Assembly (NCBI GenBank): GCA_958410215.1 | Contig: CATYOF010000001.1 | Location: 199,205 to 263,204 of the forward strand | Reading direction: 5' to 3' | DNA length: 64,000 nt | From: an uncultured Cryptobacterium sp. | GTDB lineage: Bacteria; Actinomycetota; Coriobacteriia; Coriobacteriales; Eggerthellaceae | Shown: positions 53,337-62,431 of the stretch, in pieces | Layout: each line of letters begins with the position of its first letter | Numbering within the stretch: position 1 is the first letter of the stretch | Notes under the pieces: model-generated | Told to the model about the DNA's origin: nothing | Databases searched by the model: none | What the model saw: the letters and a program-made list of their open reading frames with translations, nothing else | Made by a program: the position numbers and the translations under genes

Positions 53337-55136
53337 TCAATTCTGAGTTATGTTGTAGCGATCTACCGCAAAGGCCATTATATCGTGAAAAGCTTGGACC
53401 GTTTGCCTTTCCCCAGGAACATCGTAAGCTCCCACAAAGCAGACAAGATTAGTAGAAGAATCGGGCAGATAACCAATAAAGGAAATATTGTATACGCCTT
53501 GTTTGTATCCTCCCTTATCAGAAGCAATTTCTGCCGTACCTGTTTTGCCCACCACGCGGTAGCCTTCCATCTGCGCATCGGTGCCGGTACCTCTATCTAC
53601 CGTTGCTTGCATCATGGTTTCAAGCGTATCAATGGCATTTTGATTGTCGGTTATTTGTGCCGTGTTATAAGTTCGATCTTCATCTTCGGTAGGTACGTCA
53701 AACAAGAAATGAGGTTGTGTGGCAGTACCGTTATTGGCAAGCGCCGCATAGAAACGCACCATTTCTATGGGTGTTGTGGTAAAACCCTGGCCAAAGCTAA
53801 TGTTATAGCCCTGAACTTCAGCCCACGTATCACGGGCGGTAATAGTTCCTTGCGCTTCGCCAGGATAATCCACCCCCGTTAGTTCGGTTAGCTGATACTT
53901 TTGAATATAGTCATATAGCTTTTCGAACGTAAGATCGCGCGCTACCAACGAAATTCCTACATTAGAAGAATCCGCGATGATAGTAGACACATCCATATCC
54001 ATATCATCACGTGGATGAGAGTCGGTAATGGTGTAATCATCCACATGCAATTCCGCAGGACAGAAGTAGGTGGAATCCAGGTTGACCACGCCTTCTTCCA
54101 GGGCAGCAAGCATGGTAGCAGGTTTCATAATAGATCCCGGCTCATAGGCTGAAGATATACCTGAAAGATTCGTTGCACCATCCTCTATCTTGGAAAGATC
54201 AGTAATATCGAATGTGGGTGATGACGAACAGGCATATATCTCTCCGGTTGCCGAATCCATTAATATTGCCGATCCACCCGAGCCTTGCACTTCTTTTACA
54301 CGCACTTCAAGTGCTTCTTCAAGCTTTTGTTGCATGTCGATATCGATAGAAAGCACGATGTCCTGACCGTCCACCACTTCGGCGGTAACGTGTTCGGTTC
54401 CCGGAACAGGAACACCTTCCTTACTGTATTCCTGGGTTTTTTGTCCTGGAGTACCACCTAAAATGTCATCGTAGTACAGCTCAAGCCCGGTAATAGCATC
54501 ACCATCAGCATTCAGCACGCCAATAATCTGGCTTGCCGTAGCACCACAGGGGTACACGCGCTTGGATGTTTTTTCGTAGTCAACGCCTTCAATGCCTAAG
54601 TTTTTAATGGCATTCATAGCGTCTTCATCGGCGCCTTTAAACAGGTACACAAAATTGGTGTCCTGTTGAATTTTTTCCTTATATTCCTGCGCCTTGCCCC
54701 CGCAGGCATTAGCCAGCGCCGTAGCAAGTTGATCAACCTTGTCGGCGCTTACCACATGGGGATGGCAGAAAATGTTATAGGCATCAACTGTTGTAGCAAG
54801 AATGGTGCCATTGCGATCATAAATAGTGCCACGACGAGGTTCAATATCAACGGTAACTTCGCGCGACGTACCTCTATCAAGATTGTTTTGCGCGTCAATT
54901 ACCTGAAGCCACACTAATCGGCAGGCCAATATTACCGCCACCGCCAAAAAAATAAGAAGGATAAAGCCTAGTCGGCCATTAAACATATCCCTGTCAAAGC
55001 GATTTGCGGAAAACTGTGAAGCCCTACCACGCGCAGGGCTAGCACCTGCTACCTTTTGCCGACGACGCGAAGATGCGGACCTTTGTCCCTGCACCCGCTG
55101 CGAATGAGAGCGCCGCGAAGAATGCCTATCGCCCAT
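53337..55136 (-). CDS. ftsI: Penicillin-binding protein, FtsI/PBP2 class
   Basis: A 599-residue class B transpeptidase of the divisome. A ~50-residue basic tail and one helix (LGFILLIFLAVAVILACRLVWL) precede a dimerisation domain (RRGTIYDRNGTILATTVDAYN). The transpeptidase box order is S-x-x-K at YEPGSIMKP, SxN at SSNVGIS and KTG at VVGKTGTAE. No PASTA domains are seen. It follows ftsL with eight bases between. Confidence 0.94.
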   Translation of the reverse strand: MGDRHSSRRSHSQRVQGQRSASSRRRQKVAGASPARGRASQFSANRFDRDMFNGRLGFILLIFLAVAVILACRLVWLQVIDAQNNLDRGTSREVTVDIEPRRGTIYDRNGTILATTVDAYNIFCHPHVVSADKVDQLATALANACGGKAQEYKEKIQQDTNFVYLFKGADEDAMNAIKNLGIEGVDYEKTSKRVYPCGATASQIIGVLNADGDAITGLELYYDDILGGTPGQKTQEYSKEGVPVPGTEHVTAEVVDGQDIVLSIDIDMQQKLEEALEVRVKEVQGSGGSAILMDSATGEIYACSSSPTFDITDLSKIEDGATNLSGISSAYEPGSIMKPATMLAALEEGVVNLDSTYFCPAELHVDDYTITDSHPRDDMDMDVSTIIADSSNVGISLVARDLTFEKLYDYIQKYQLTELTGVDYPGEAQGTITARDTWAEVQGYNISFGQGFTTTPIEMVRFYAALANNGTATQPHFLFDVPTEDEDRTYNTAQITDNQNAIDTLETMMQATVDRGTGTDAQMEGYRVVGKTGTAEIASDKGGYKQGVYNISFIGYLPDSSTNLVCFVGAYDVPGERQTVQAFHDIMAFAVDRYNITQN

Positions 55137-55142
55137 GAGAAC

Positions 55143-55607
55143 TTATCCTTGAGAAGTGATGCGAGAAACACTTCCCGCAAAGGAAAGATTACCAGCAGAA
55201 TCAATAGATACCGGATCGACTGAAAGCGTAATAGTTTCGCTGCTTACGCCAGCCTTCATTTTTAGTTTTTCATCAGCTTGTGTGCGAATATTGCTGGGGC
55301 TCGAAAGCAAGCTTTCTTGAACTGCAAGCGATTCACCCGTAGTACGAGCATCGGCAATTTGCGTGCGTAAATCACTTGCCTGAGAAGCGGTGCTGTAGGC
55401 CGCAGAAGCCAGTCCAACACGAACAAACCCAATGATAAGAAAAACAATCAAACAAGCAATAAGTGCCTTGATGCCTACAATAGCAAAATCTGAAAGAGCT
55501 GGATTTGCGGTGTGCTTGCGACCAGGAACAACACGAACCGAAGGAGCTGATGGTGCATAGGGCCTGGCAACTTCGTGATCGTAACGATATGCGGGTGCGC
55601 CTGCCAT
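55143..55607 (-). CDS. ftsL: FtsL-like septum protein
   Basis: A 154-residue bitopic protein: ~45 polar residues, one helix (AIVGIKALIACLIVFLIIGFVRVGLA), then a short extracytoplasmic coiled coil with Gln/Leu/Ala and a beta-rich end. Sequence alone is weakly conserved, but the position between rsmH and ftsI, the size and the topology fit FtsL. The ATG at 55607 has a strong AAGGAGGTGA. Confidence 0.8.
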   Translation of the reverse strand: MAGAPAYRYDHEVARPYAPSAPSVRVVPGRKHTANPALSDFAIVGIKALIACLIVFLIIGFVRVGLASAAYSTASQASDLRTQIADARTTGESLAVQESLLSSPSNIRTQADEKLKMKAGVSSETITLSVDPVSIDSAGNLSFAGSVSRITSQG

Positions 55608-55655
55608 CTGCTCACCTCCTTGGTGTGTTTTAGTAGTTCATGTGGAGCAAGGCAG

Positions 55656-56624
55656 CTATAGGTTTTCATCTAAGCGTTGCGCTACTCGAAGTTTTGCACT
55701 GCGCGAACGCGGATTTCGTTTTATTTCTTCAGCGGATGGAAGAATTGGTTTTCGCGTAAGAACTTTTAATACCGGCTTGTTTCCGCAAACACAAATAGGC
55801 AAATCGGGAGGACAAGTACAACCTGTTGACATTTTCTTGAACAGGTCTTTCACAATGCGATCTTCAAGCGAATGATAGCTAATAACCGCAATGTGGCCTC
55901 CGGGAGCCAACCAACGAATGGCAGCTTCCAATCCAGAGCGCAGCACATCAAGTTCGCCATTTACCTCGATACGAAGCGCTTGAAACGTGCGCTTTGCAGG
56001 ATGACCACCCGCACGCCTTGCCGAAGCAGGAACGGCCGCTTTAATTACCTCGACCAGTTCTTCGCTTGTGGTAAGCGGCTTTTCTTTGCGTGCTTCCACA
56101 ATAAATTCCGCAATACGGCTTGCCCACTTTTCATCAGAATACTGACGGATGACCCGAGCGAGATCTGCTGCGTTATAGGTGTTGATGATCTCAGCTGCGG
56201 TTAAAGTTTGATTACTCGGATCCATCCGCATATCAAGAGGGCCGGTTTCCTTAAAGGAAAAGCCACGAGCAGGTGTATCGATTTGCACCGACGAAACTCC
56301 CAAATCGAACAAAATTGCATCGATTGAAGGAATTTGTGCTGCCACTAAAAGTGAATCCAAATCTCCGAAGTTGCCATCAAGCACGTCAATTTCCGGACGA
56401 ACGTCATCGGGCAGAGCTTCCAGGCGCTCACGCGCCGCTTTGCGGGCCACCGCATCTTGGTCGATGCCTATTAAGTGGCCTGTTCGCCCGATATGTTTTG
56501 CAACTTCCAGAGAATGTCCCGCTCCCCCTAACGTGGCATCTACATACGTTTGCCCAGCGGACAGATGCAGTGCTTCTATACATTCAGGAAGCAGAACGGG
56601 AATATGCCGATATTCATTTGTCAT
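55656..56624 (-). CDS. rsmH: 16S rRNA (cytosine1402-N4)-methyltransferase
   Basis: A 322-residue SAM enzyme. HIPVLLPECIEALHLSAGQTYVDATLGGAGHS, IGIDQDAVA, ILFDLGVSSVQIDTPARGFSF, GHPAKRTFQALRIEVNGEL and AVISYHSLEDRIVKDLF are all standard. It starts 17 bases after mraZ and is part of the same unit. Confidence 0.96.
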   Translation of the reverse strand: MTNEYRHIPVLLPECIEALHLSAGQTYVDATLGGAGHSLEVAKHIGRTGHLIGIDQDAVARKAARERLEALPDDVRPEIDVLDGNFGDLDSLLVAAQIPSIDAILFDLGVSSVQIDTPARGFSFKETGPLDMRMDPSNQTLTAAEIINTYNAADLARVIRQYSDEKWASRIAEFIVEARKEKPLTTSEELVEVIKAAVPASARRAGGHPAKRTFQALRIEVNGELDVLRSGLEAAIRWLAPGGHIAVISYHSLEDRIVKDLFKKMSTGCTCPPDLPICVCGNKPVLKVLTRKPILPSAEEIKRNPRSRSAKLRVAQRLDENL

Positions 56625-56641
56625 TGTTCGCGCGCCTTACC

Positions 56642-57067
56642 CTAGCTCACCAAGGAAGCCACATCGGTGTCTTCCACGAACTGGTTCCAACGCTCCTCAT
56701 CCCAAATCTCAAAATGATCCGTGTCGCCCACGATAACAACGTCTTTATCAAGCGAAGCGGAATCGCGCTGCTGGGGGGACAGATGAATGCGACCCGAGTT
56801 ATCCACTTCGCATGGTTTTGCACGCGAATTTAAAACTTTGCGTTGAGCAACCATTTTGCGGTTGCTGGCGCTGTAGCCACCCTGCGCTTCAAACAGGCTT
56901 TCGACCCACGCAGAAAACGCTTCAGTTTCAAACACCAGAAGACATTGATCCGTAGGATCAGGTGTCACCCTGAGATTGTCGGAAAGAACCTTGCGGAATT
57001 CAGCAGGAAGAGACAAGCGTCCCTTGGCATCCAGCTTTCGGCTGTATTCGCCAAGCAGCTCGCTCAC
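56642..57067 (-). CDS. mraZ: Transcriptional regulator MraZ
   Basis: A 141-residue double-AbrB-like DNA-binding protein that represses its own cluster. Two swapped halves carry SELLGEYSRKLDAKGRLSLPAEFR and RAKPCEVDNSGRIHLSPQQRD (DxxGR motifs). The start is GTG at 57067 behind AAGGAG; an open frame further upstream is composed of basic residues and is not family-like. Probable target boxes lie just upstream (57120-57177 and 57269-57294). Confidence 0.94.
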   Translation of the reverse strand: MSELLGEYSRKLDAKGRLSLPAEFRKVLSDNLRVTPDPTDQCLLVFETEAFSAWVESLFEAQGGYSASNRKMVAQRKVLNSRAKPCEVDNSGRIHLSPQQRDSASLDKDVVIVGDTDHFEIWDEERWNQFVEDTDVASLVS

Positions 57068-57119
57068 AACTGTTCTCCTTCCGGGGTTCCCTCGTGGAGT
57101 TAATTTTAGGCGAGCGATT

Positions 57120-57177
57120 CCCACTTTGCAACACAAAATGGGAATTCCACCCACCTTTCTCCCCCTCTTTCCCCCAC
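57120..57177 (-). promoter_or_regulatory. GTGGG boxes before mraZ (minus strand cluster)
   Basis: On the minus strand GTGGG or GAGGG occurs at 57177-57173, 57167-57163, 57154-57150 and 57124-57120, the first two exactly 10 bases apart. This resembles the spaced TGGG repeats bound by MraZ in other bacteria. Binding is inferred. Confidence 0.5.
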
Positions 57178-57216
57178 AATTTACCACGGGTTTTATTTTT
57201 CCCAGGAGTTTTACCT

Positions 57217-57235
57217 AGATATAGACCCTATATCT
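57217..57235. promoter_or_regulatory. Perfect inverted repeat in the dcw promoter region
   Basis: AGATATAG-ACC-CTATATCT is an 8-bp perfect dyad with a 3-base spacer, 150 bases upstream of mraZ between two groups of GTGGG boxes. It could be an operator, or overlap the -10 region (TATAG/TATATC). Confidence 0.4.
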
Positions 57236-57268
57236 TGCGGTACCACTAAATATGGTTTGAACAAAACG

Positions 57269-57294
57269 TGGGAGAAAGTGGGGGACTTTGTGGG
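57269..57294 (+). promoter_or_regulatory. Three GTGGG direct repeats, 10-11 bp period
   Basis: GTGGG begins at 57269, 57279 and 57290 on the plus strand, i.e. one helical turn apart. The spacing equals that of the MraZ operator known in E. coli (TGGG boxes separated by about five bases). The remaining bases to 57467 (the end of int) show no gene. Confidence 0.5.
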
Positions 57295-57467
57295 GGAAGC
57301 GTGAATTATGGACACGTGCGGCGCATTTGTGTCCCACTCGAATGCTGGCTTCAACCACAGGGTAAAGGAAAGGCTGTGAAGTAGACGCAAAAGAAAATGT
57401 CAGTGCAAGCAAAATAATTAAAACAATAAACTAGCGCATCCACTATTTCGTGAAAATCAGCATCGCT

Positions 57468-58397
57468 CTATACAAGGCTTGAAAGCGATCGCATTACCAA
57501 ATCAACATCCTGGTTTTCTAATTCTTGAATAATATGCAAATACGTTTTCTGGGTTGTAGTCATGCTGGAATGCCCTAGTCTTCTTGCAACACTTGCCATT
57601 GAAACTCCTGCATACAGCAAAAGAGACGCATGCGTATGACGGAGCCCATGAATGGAAATTACTGGCACCTGCGCTTTTTGGCACCTACGCTCTAGCACCC
57701 CATTCACCGTGGAGTTATACACTGGTACATCTTTCCGGACAAAAATCGGCTCTTCAGCGGGAAGATCGCGTACCATAGTCGAAAACTGAACAACTAGCTG
57801 CCAATCCATCTGAATTTTTCGAACCGAAGATTGGTTTTTTGTAGGAGCAAACCCACCTTCATCTTTGTAGTCCCATGTTTTGTTCACATTGAGCATTTGC
57901 CGTGCAAAATCAAAGTCGGCAGGGGTAAGCGCCAGCGCCTCAGAAAAGCGCATCCCAGTTTTTGCAACCAGCAGAATGAACCAGTCCCAATTAAGAGTTT
58001 CTGTTAGTTCAAGCGACGTTAATAGCTTATGAAGTTCTAACTGACTTAAGTATTTCGGTTTCTTCTTTGCAGGCTGCTTACCTTTAATAATTGCTTTTCT
58101 GGTAGGATCGCGATCAAGTAGGCCCTCATCCACCGCATCAAGAATAGATCCTTTTAACTGGTGGTGAAAATCCATAGTAGTCTGGTGTTCGTGAACCAAA
58201 GCATATTCATTAAGCAACTTTTGATATTCTTGCCTGGTCAATTGCGACAGTAAAAGATTTGGCACCAGCTGCCTTACCCATTTTAAGGATTGCTTATACT
58301 TTGCCATGGTAGGTTTTCGAATTGCCCCTTCTTTATAGGTAGCAATCCAGTCTTCGTAATAATCTGCGAAATTGAGTTCGCGAACTTGCTCAGACAT
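57468..58397 (-). CDS. Tyrosine recombinase linked to the type I RM locus
   Basis: A 309-residue integrase/recombinase. An N-terminal SAM-like core-binding domain (DYYEDWIATYKEGAIRKPT) precedes the catalytic domain with Arg150 (KTGMRFSEAL), Lys187, His250-x-x-Arg253 (HGLRHTHAS), His276 (LGHSS) and nucleophile Tyr286 (KTYLH): a complete active site. The ATG at 58397 has AGGAGG; the open frame upstream runs into hsdR. It follows hsdR by 46 bases, so it is cotranscribed. Recombinases in this position usually invert hsdS segments, and the repeats at 61.7-64 kb are plausible targets. Confidence 0.92.
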   Translation of the reverse strand: MSEQVRELNFADYYEDWIATYKEGAIRKPTMAKYKQSLKWVRQLVPNLLLSQLTRQEYQKLLNEYALVHEHQTTMDFHHQLKGSILDAVDEGLLDRDPTRKAIIKGKQPAKKKPKYLSQLELHKLLTSLELTETLNWDWFILLVAKTGMRFSEALALTPADFDFARQMLNVNKTWDYKDEGGFAPTKNQSSVRKIQMDWQLVVQFSTMVRDLPAEEPIFVRKDVPVYNSTVNGVLERRCQKAQVPVISIHGLRHTHASLLLYAGVSMASVARRLGHSSMTTTQKTYLHIIQELENQDVDLVMRSLSSLV

Positions 58398-58443
58398 TGT
58401 TAACCTCCTAATCACAGGCGGCTCGCACTGACTAAGCAAAGTA

Positions 58444-61400
58444 TTAAGTGATATCGAAACCGCCTTCCAGGAGAAAGCGTCGCAGCAGGGCATCAGTTCG
58501 CATATTTACCTTAAACGGCGGTATAGACTTCCCTTCTTTATTCTGAAAGTATTCCCGAGCTTTCACTTTATCTACCGAAGAAACCAAATCATCAAAACGA
58601 CCATAATCATTAATGTTGGCTTCAGTAATTGCTAATCCTAGAAGATTTTCGAGTAATTCTCTATCTACACCTAGCGCTTCAACAAGTGAATCAACTTGTT
58701 TGTTTTTCGCATTTTGCGCATAGCGCGTAATGTAATCACGCAACGTCATATTGGGTTCTACCACAACATTTCCAGCTTCAATATCATGCAAGAATAACTC
58801 TGCAAAGCGTTGCTCCTCTTGCGATAACGTCGCGAAAGATCGGTGCAACGTCTGATACAACTCATCCATTTCTTCCTGGCTTACCCCCGGCTGCTCTAGC
58901 GCTTTAAGCCACTTTGTGAAGTTTGCATTCATATAGTCGTTATCAATGTGTCCCGTATCAATTTCCATTATGAAGCCCTTAAGATCATAAGGTACTTCAG
59001 GCGGATTTGGACCTACCGGAAGATCTGGAGGTGTTGGTCTTAACTCCTTATAACGCATAAGAAGCGCATTGAAATCCTGTTCCGTGAATGCAGAAGAAAC
59101 AACTTCGACTGCCCCCGTTTCAGGGTCTTCTTCTCCGTAGTATTCCTTTTCATCCCACATAAAACCTTGCACCTTGGCGGCTTCTAGATACTCATGAAAT
59201 TCGTTAAACAATTTTGCGAACTTCGCACGTGCAGTATGCTCTTCCGGCAAAGCAGAAAAACCTTCTACTCCCGCTGCTTTGAAAACTGCTTTAATTTGAC
59301 CAAATAAAGCATTTGCGGCATTCAAATTGTTGGGAAGTTTTTTGGCAAACAATCCAAAAGGTTTATCGCCTGAATAAAGCTTAACTGCTTCTTCAATGTT
59401 GCGTTTCATAGTATGAGGACGACGATAGTAACGAATTATGCCAAATGGCTTTTCGTCTCCATAAAACAATCTATTCGTCCTACTGAAGGCCTGAATAAGC
59501 AACTCATATTCAATTACTTTATCCAGATATAACGTATTAACCCACTTTGAATCGAACCCAGTAAGCATTTGGTCAACCACAATAAGAATATCAATACGTT
59601 CTTCTGGTTTGTTTTGAACATTTAGATGGGGCTTTTTATGCGCGAGTCTAGCTGCAATATCTTTTTTCATAGCATCATAAGTTGGAATAGTGTATTCCTT
59701 GCCATAACTACGGTTATAGTCTTCGATAAGTTCTTTCAAACCCTCTTCTTTGGCAATAAGAGCATCCGAGCTTCCCTTGTTATCAATACTAGGATCAAAC
59801 AATGCTGTTATCTTCATATGGGGTGCCCGTGTTTTAAAAAGGCGATAATACTCAATCGCTTCCGGAATGGAACTCGTTGCAAAAATAGCGTGAAATTTAT
59901 TATTTCTAGAATAGACTAACCAATTATCTAAAATATCAGACACAACCTGTTGGCGATGCTCTTCAGTTTGATATTGCACTGTGGGCAGATAATCCTCTAC
60001 CCCCTTTACAATGCCCGTATCAGCGTTTTTCAAACCTGCCATAGGAGCATCGTTCATAAAGTAGTAATAGGTTTTAGATTTTTGCGAATCGCTTATAGCT
60101 TCTTGATCATCAACCGCATGCGCTTTTTCAAGCGCTACCGCACGACGGATGTCTTTATCTTTATAGGTAAGCACCATATAAGGGTCAAACCCTAATACAT
60201 TCCCATCGCGAATACCATCAGCTATGCTGTAGCGATGAAGTTCGTCACCGAACACATCGGTAGTGGTAGACATTTTTTTGGCATTTTCTTCGTGTATTGG
60301 TGTTCCAGTAAAACCAAAAAACAATGCATCAGGAAACGTTTCTTTTATAGTTTGAAGCATTTCCCCAAAGGTAGAACGGTGACATTCATCAATAATAAAC
60401 ACAATACGCTTATTACGCATCCGCTCCAGTTCGTTGTCATTGATTCCGCCTTCTTCAGCATGTATGCGGCTCATTTTTTGAATAGAAGTAACAATGAGAA
60501 CATCGTTTGACGAAGAGCTCGTTAATTTCCCACGCAAAACTGCTGTTGTTTCTGTGCTTTGCACTTCTTCATCGGCATCAGCAAAAGCATTGTATTCAGC
60601 TAGACTTTGAGTGCCTAGTTCAACACGATCCATTAAAAAGATTACTTTATCAGCGTCTTTAGAATTTGCTATAAGCTGCGCACTTTTAAAACTAGTCATG
60701 GTTTTACCAGAACCGGTGGTATGCCAAATATAACCACCCATAACCCCAGGTTCTCCCCACTGTTTACGCGCATTAACCTTTGCAACTTTAGTAGAAATTG
60801 CAGCAGCTGCATAGTATTGATAGCTACGCATAACTTTCAAACATCCATCAGAATCATCCGCAACGGTATAGTAACCGATCATTTGGTGCGCAAGCGGAAT
60901 AGAAAGAAGTGTTGATGTTATCGTTTTCCAGTCATTAATAGGCTCATTGTTAAAGTCTGCCCAATGAAAACAAAATCGTTCGTTAATAGTGTTGCCAGAC
61001 CCAGGGTTTGCAAAGTAAACCATTTCATTAGGGTTCATGGCTACAAAAATCTGAACCAAGCTAAACAAACCAGCGAAAACACCCTCATGTAAATATTTAG
61101 CTATTTGATTCTGGGCTTCCGCGACAGGAATACCAGTCGTTTTTAGCTCGATATGAATTACCGGCATGCCATTAATAAGCAAAAGCAAATCGCCACGTCT
61201 GTCGCCAACCAACTTGCTAGATGTATCGAAATGGGGTTGCTGCGCAATTTGGTAGCGGCTTTGGCCCCCTGCAATTTCTCTGCGGTTGAATATTTTTAGC
61301 GAAACTTCCTTGCCGTAATGTGCCTTGTCTGCCGAATTATCACGCGTGATAGAAACAGATCCCCCGTTAATAAAGCCATTTAACGCCAACGGTGTTCTGA

Positions 61401-61617
61401 GACTTTTTACCTGCTCAAGGATCTGGTTCATTTCGGTTTTCGTTAATGGACAATTATTAAGTCGGTCAACAGTATTGTTATTTTCAAACAAAATGGAAGC
61501 CCAGTTATTAATCAAATCCTGTTCAGAGGGATGCTTGATTACGCCATTTTGCCAACCATTCGCCTGCAAGTTGCGAATAACAGCTTCTTCAAAAGCAGCT
61601 TCATTTTCGAACACCAT
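58444..61617 (-). CDS. hsdR: Type I restriction enzyme, HsdR subunit
   Basis: A 1057-residue motor-nuclease subunit. The N-terminal nuclease core has Asp143 and Glu157-x-Lys159 in GDLLLLINGMPVIHIELKT. The helicase motor has Walker A TGSGKT (301-306), the DECH box (410-413), FFGFTGTPI, and late motifs DQMLTGFDSKWVNTLYLDK and QAFSRTNRLF. The C-terminal region is helical and binds the methylase. Length is normal and no break is seen. It cuts DNA lacking the modification dictated by HsdS, so a switch of HsdS changes restriction and modification together. The ATG at 61617 follows AAGGTTGG. Confidence 0.95.
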   Translation of the reverse strand: MVFENEAAFEEAVIRNLQANGWQNGVIKHPSEQDLINNWASILFENNNTVDRLNNCPLTKTEMNQILEQVKSLRTPLALNGFINGGSVSITRDNSADKAHYGKEVSLKIFNRREIAGGQSRYQIAQQPHFDTSSKLVGDRRGDLLLLINGMPVIHIELKTTGIPVAEAQNQIAKYLHEGVFAGLFSLVQIFVAMNPNEMVYFANPGSGNTINERFCFHWADFNNEPINDWKTITSTLLSIPLAHQMIGYYTVADDSDGCLKVMRSYQYYAAAAISTKVAKVNARKQWGEPGVMGGYIWHTTGSGKTMTSFKSAQLIANSKDADKVIFLMDRVELGTQSLAEYNAFADADEEVQSTETTAVLRGKLTSSSSNDVLIVTSIQKMSRIHAEEGGINDNELERMRNKRIVFIIDECHRSTFGEMLQTIKETFPDALFFGFTGTPIHEENAKKMSTTTDVFGDELHRYSIADGIRDGNVLGFDPYMVLTYKDKDIRRAVALEKAHAVDDQEAISDSQKSKTYYYFMNDAPMAGLKNADTGIVKGVEDYLPTVQYQTEEHRQQVVSDILDNWLVYSRNNKFHAIFATSSIPEAIEYYRLFKTRAPHMKITALFDPSIDNKGSSDALIAKEEGLKELIEDYNRSYGKEYTIPTYDAMKKDIAARLAHKKPHLNVQNKPEERIDILIVVDQMLTGFDSKWVNTLYLDKVIEYELLIQAFSRTNRLFYGDEKPFGIIRYYRRPHTMKRNIEEAVKLYSGDKPFGLFAKKLPNNLNAANALFGQIKAVFKAAGVEGFSALPEEHTARAKFAKLFNEFHEYLEAAKVQGFMWDEKEYYGEEDPETGAVEVVSSAFTEQDFNALLMRYKELRPTPPDLPVGPNPPEVPYDLKGFIMEIDTGHIDNDYMNANFTKWLKALEQPGVSQEEMDELYQTLHRSFATLSQEEQRFAELFLHDIEAGNVVVEPNMTLRDYITRYAQNAKNKQVDSLVEALGVDRELLENLLGLAITEANINDYGRFDDLVSSVDKVKAREYFQNKEGKSIPPFKVNMRTDALLRRFLLEGGFDIT

Positions 61618-61708
61618 TGCTATCCAACCTTATGTAGCACCAATTTAATAATCTTGTATCTTAGAGTATCAAATTTCTTATTTGATCAGCAATTGGAGTC
61701 AGCAAAGA

Positions 61709-62290
61709 TTATATGACTGAGTTTTTTATCATGAAAGATAGGAAGATAACGTAATACTTACGCTGATGAAGGGTGATGAGGTTTTCGATATCACTCAACG
61801 TCGCGCCTATGGCAGTTTGCTCCGACAAACCAGGAAATCTTACTTGTGTATTTTGCAGTGCGGCCTTTGAAACGGAAATCACCTTGATCCCCTGCATTAA
61901 GGGAAGAAGCTGTCTGTGGTATGCATCGGAATTAAGGTAGTGCCCCAGGTAGCCCGTCCCAAAGGGGAACCGAGGTCGCGCCGGTATCGTATGCAACCCC
62001 GAGATAGTTGGCTCTTTGGGTAGTTTCCGCAGTTCAACACACTTGCCAGCCGCTTCGTCTTCCGCTGTGTCGGCGAAAATGACATCACCTTCGCGAAGTA
62101 TCGACCCAGCAAATTTGGGAAGCACTGTATCGTCGGTAATGAACGGCAAATCGTTTCGTTCGCCATCGAGGCAATCATCGAACTTAATAAGAATATCTCC
62201 GTAATGAACATTGCGAGCAGTGCCATTCTCGCCATTCAAACCAGCGCGTGAAAGAGTGTTGTTCTTCAAGAACTCGAAGCAGTCTCCCAA
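61709..62290 (-). CDS. hsdS: Half-HsdS cassette TRD-c, truncated at both ends
   Basis: One target recognition domain of a type I specificity subunit, ~190 residues. It opens in the conserved motif EQRKLGDCFEF, but a stop (TAA) lies ~8 codons before that motif and there is no ATG, only TTG at 62290. It ends with LSDIENLITLHQRK followed by an unrelated tail (YYVIFLSF...) instead of the usual helical spacer. So it carries only a TRD between the two repeat motifs, fitting a silent cassette waiting to be recombined. It lies 91 bases upstream of hsdR on the same strand. Confidence 0.85.
   Translation of the reverse strand: MGDCFEFLKNNTLSRAGLNGENGTARNVHYGDILIKFDDCLDGERNDLPFITDDTVLPKFAGSILREGDVIFADTAEDEAAGKCVELRKLPKEPTISGLHTIPARPRFPFGTGYLGHYLNSDAYHRQLLPLMQGIKVISVSKAALQNTQVRFPGLSEQTAIGATLSDIENLITLHQRKYYVIFLSFMIKNSVI
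61758..61782. repeat. Recombination repeat B1 (encodes LITLHQRK, minus)
   Basis: A 25-bp block CTTACGCTGATGAAG... identical in inverted orientation to 62877-62901 and nearly identical in the same orientation to 63490-63514. It encodes the end of each TRD. Confidence 0.85.
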
Positions 62291-62306
62291 CTTACGCTGT
62301 TCCCAA
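62286..62306. repeat. Recombination repeat A1 (encodes EQRKLG, minus)
   Basis: A 21-bp block CCCAACTTACGCTG... with a perfect inverted copy at 62411-62431 and a direct copy with one mismatch at 63980-64000. It encodes the start of each TRD. Confidence 0.88.
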
Positions 62307-62410
62307 GTTGTTGTTACTTAATCGGACCGTATTAATTTCTTGTTATAGAAATAGTTTCCGAATAGTTCGAAACCTCACATATGCCAATTTGTCTCAAAAT
62401 ACACAATCGT

Positions 62411-62431
62411 TTGGGAACAGCGTAAGTTGGG
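62411..62431. repeat. Recombination repeat A2 (encodes EQRKLG, plus)
   Basis: Exact inverted partner of 62286-62306, separated from it by 104 bases that contain no gene. Its 3' edge merges into a run of seven G. Confidence 0.88.

Noticed and set aside
57340..57467. Possible attachment site next to the recombinase
   Set aside because: No tRNA gene or direct repeat pair is visible; the recombinase sits with hsdR and hsdS repeats, so a local inversion role fits better than prophage integration.
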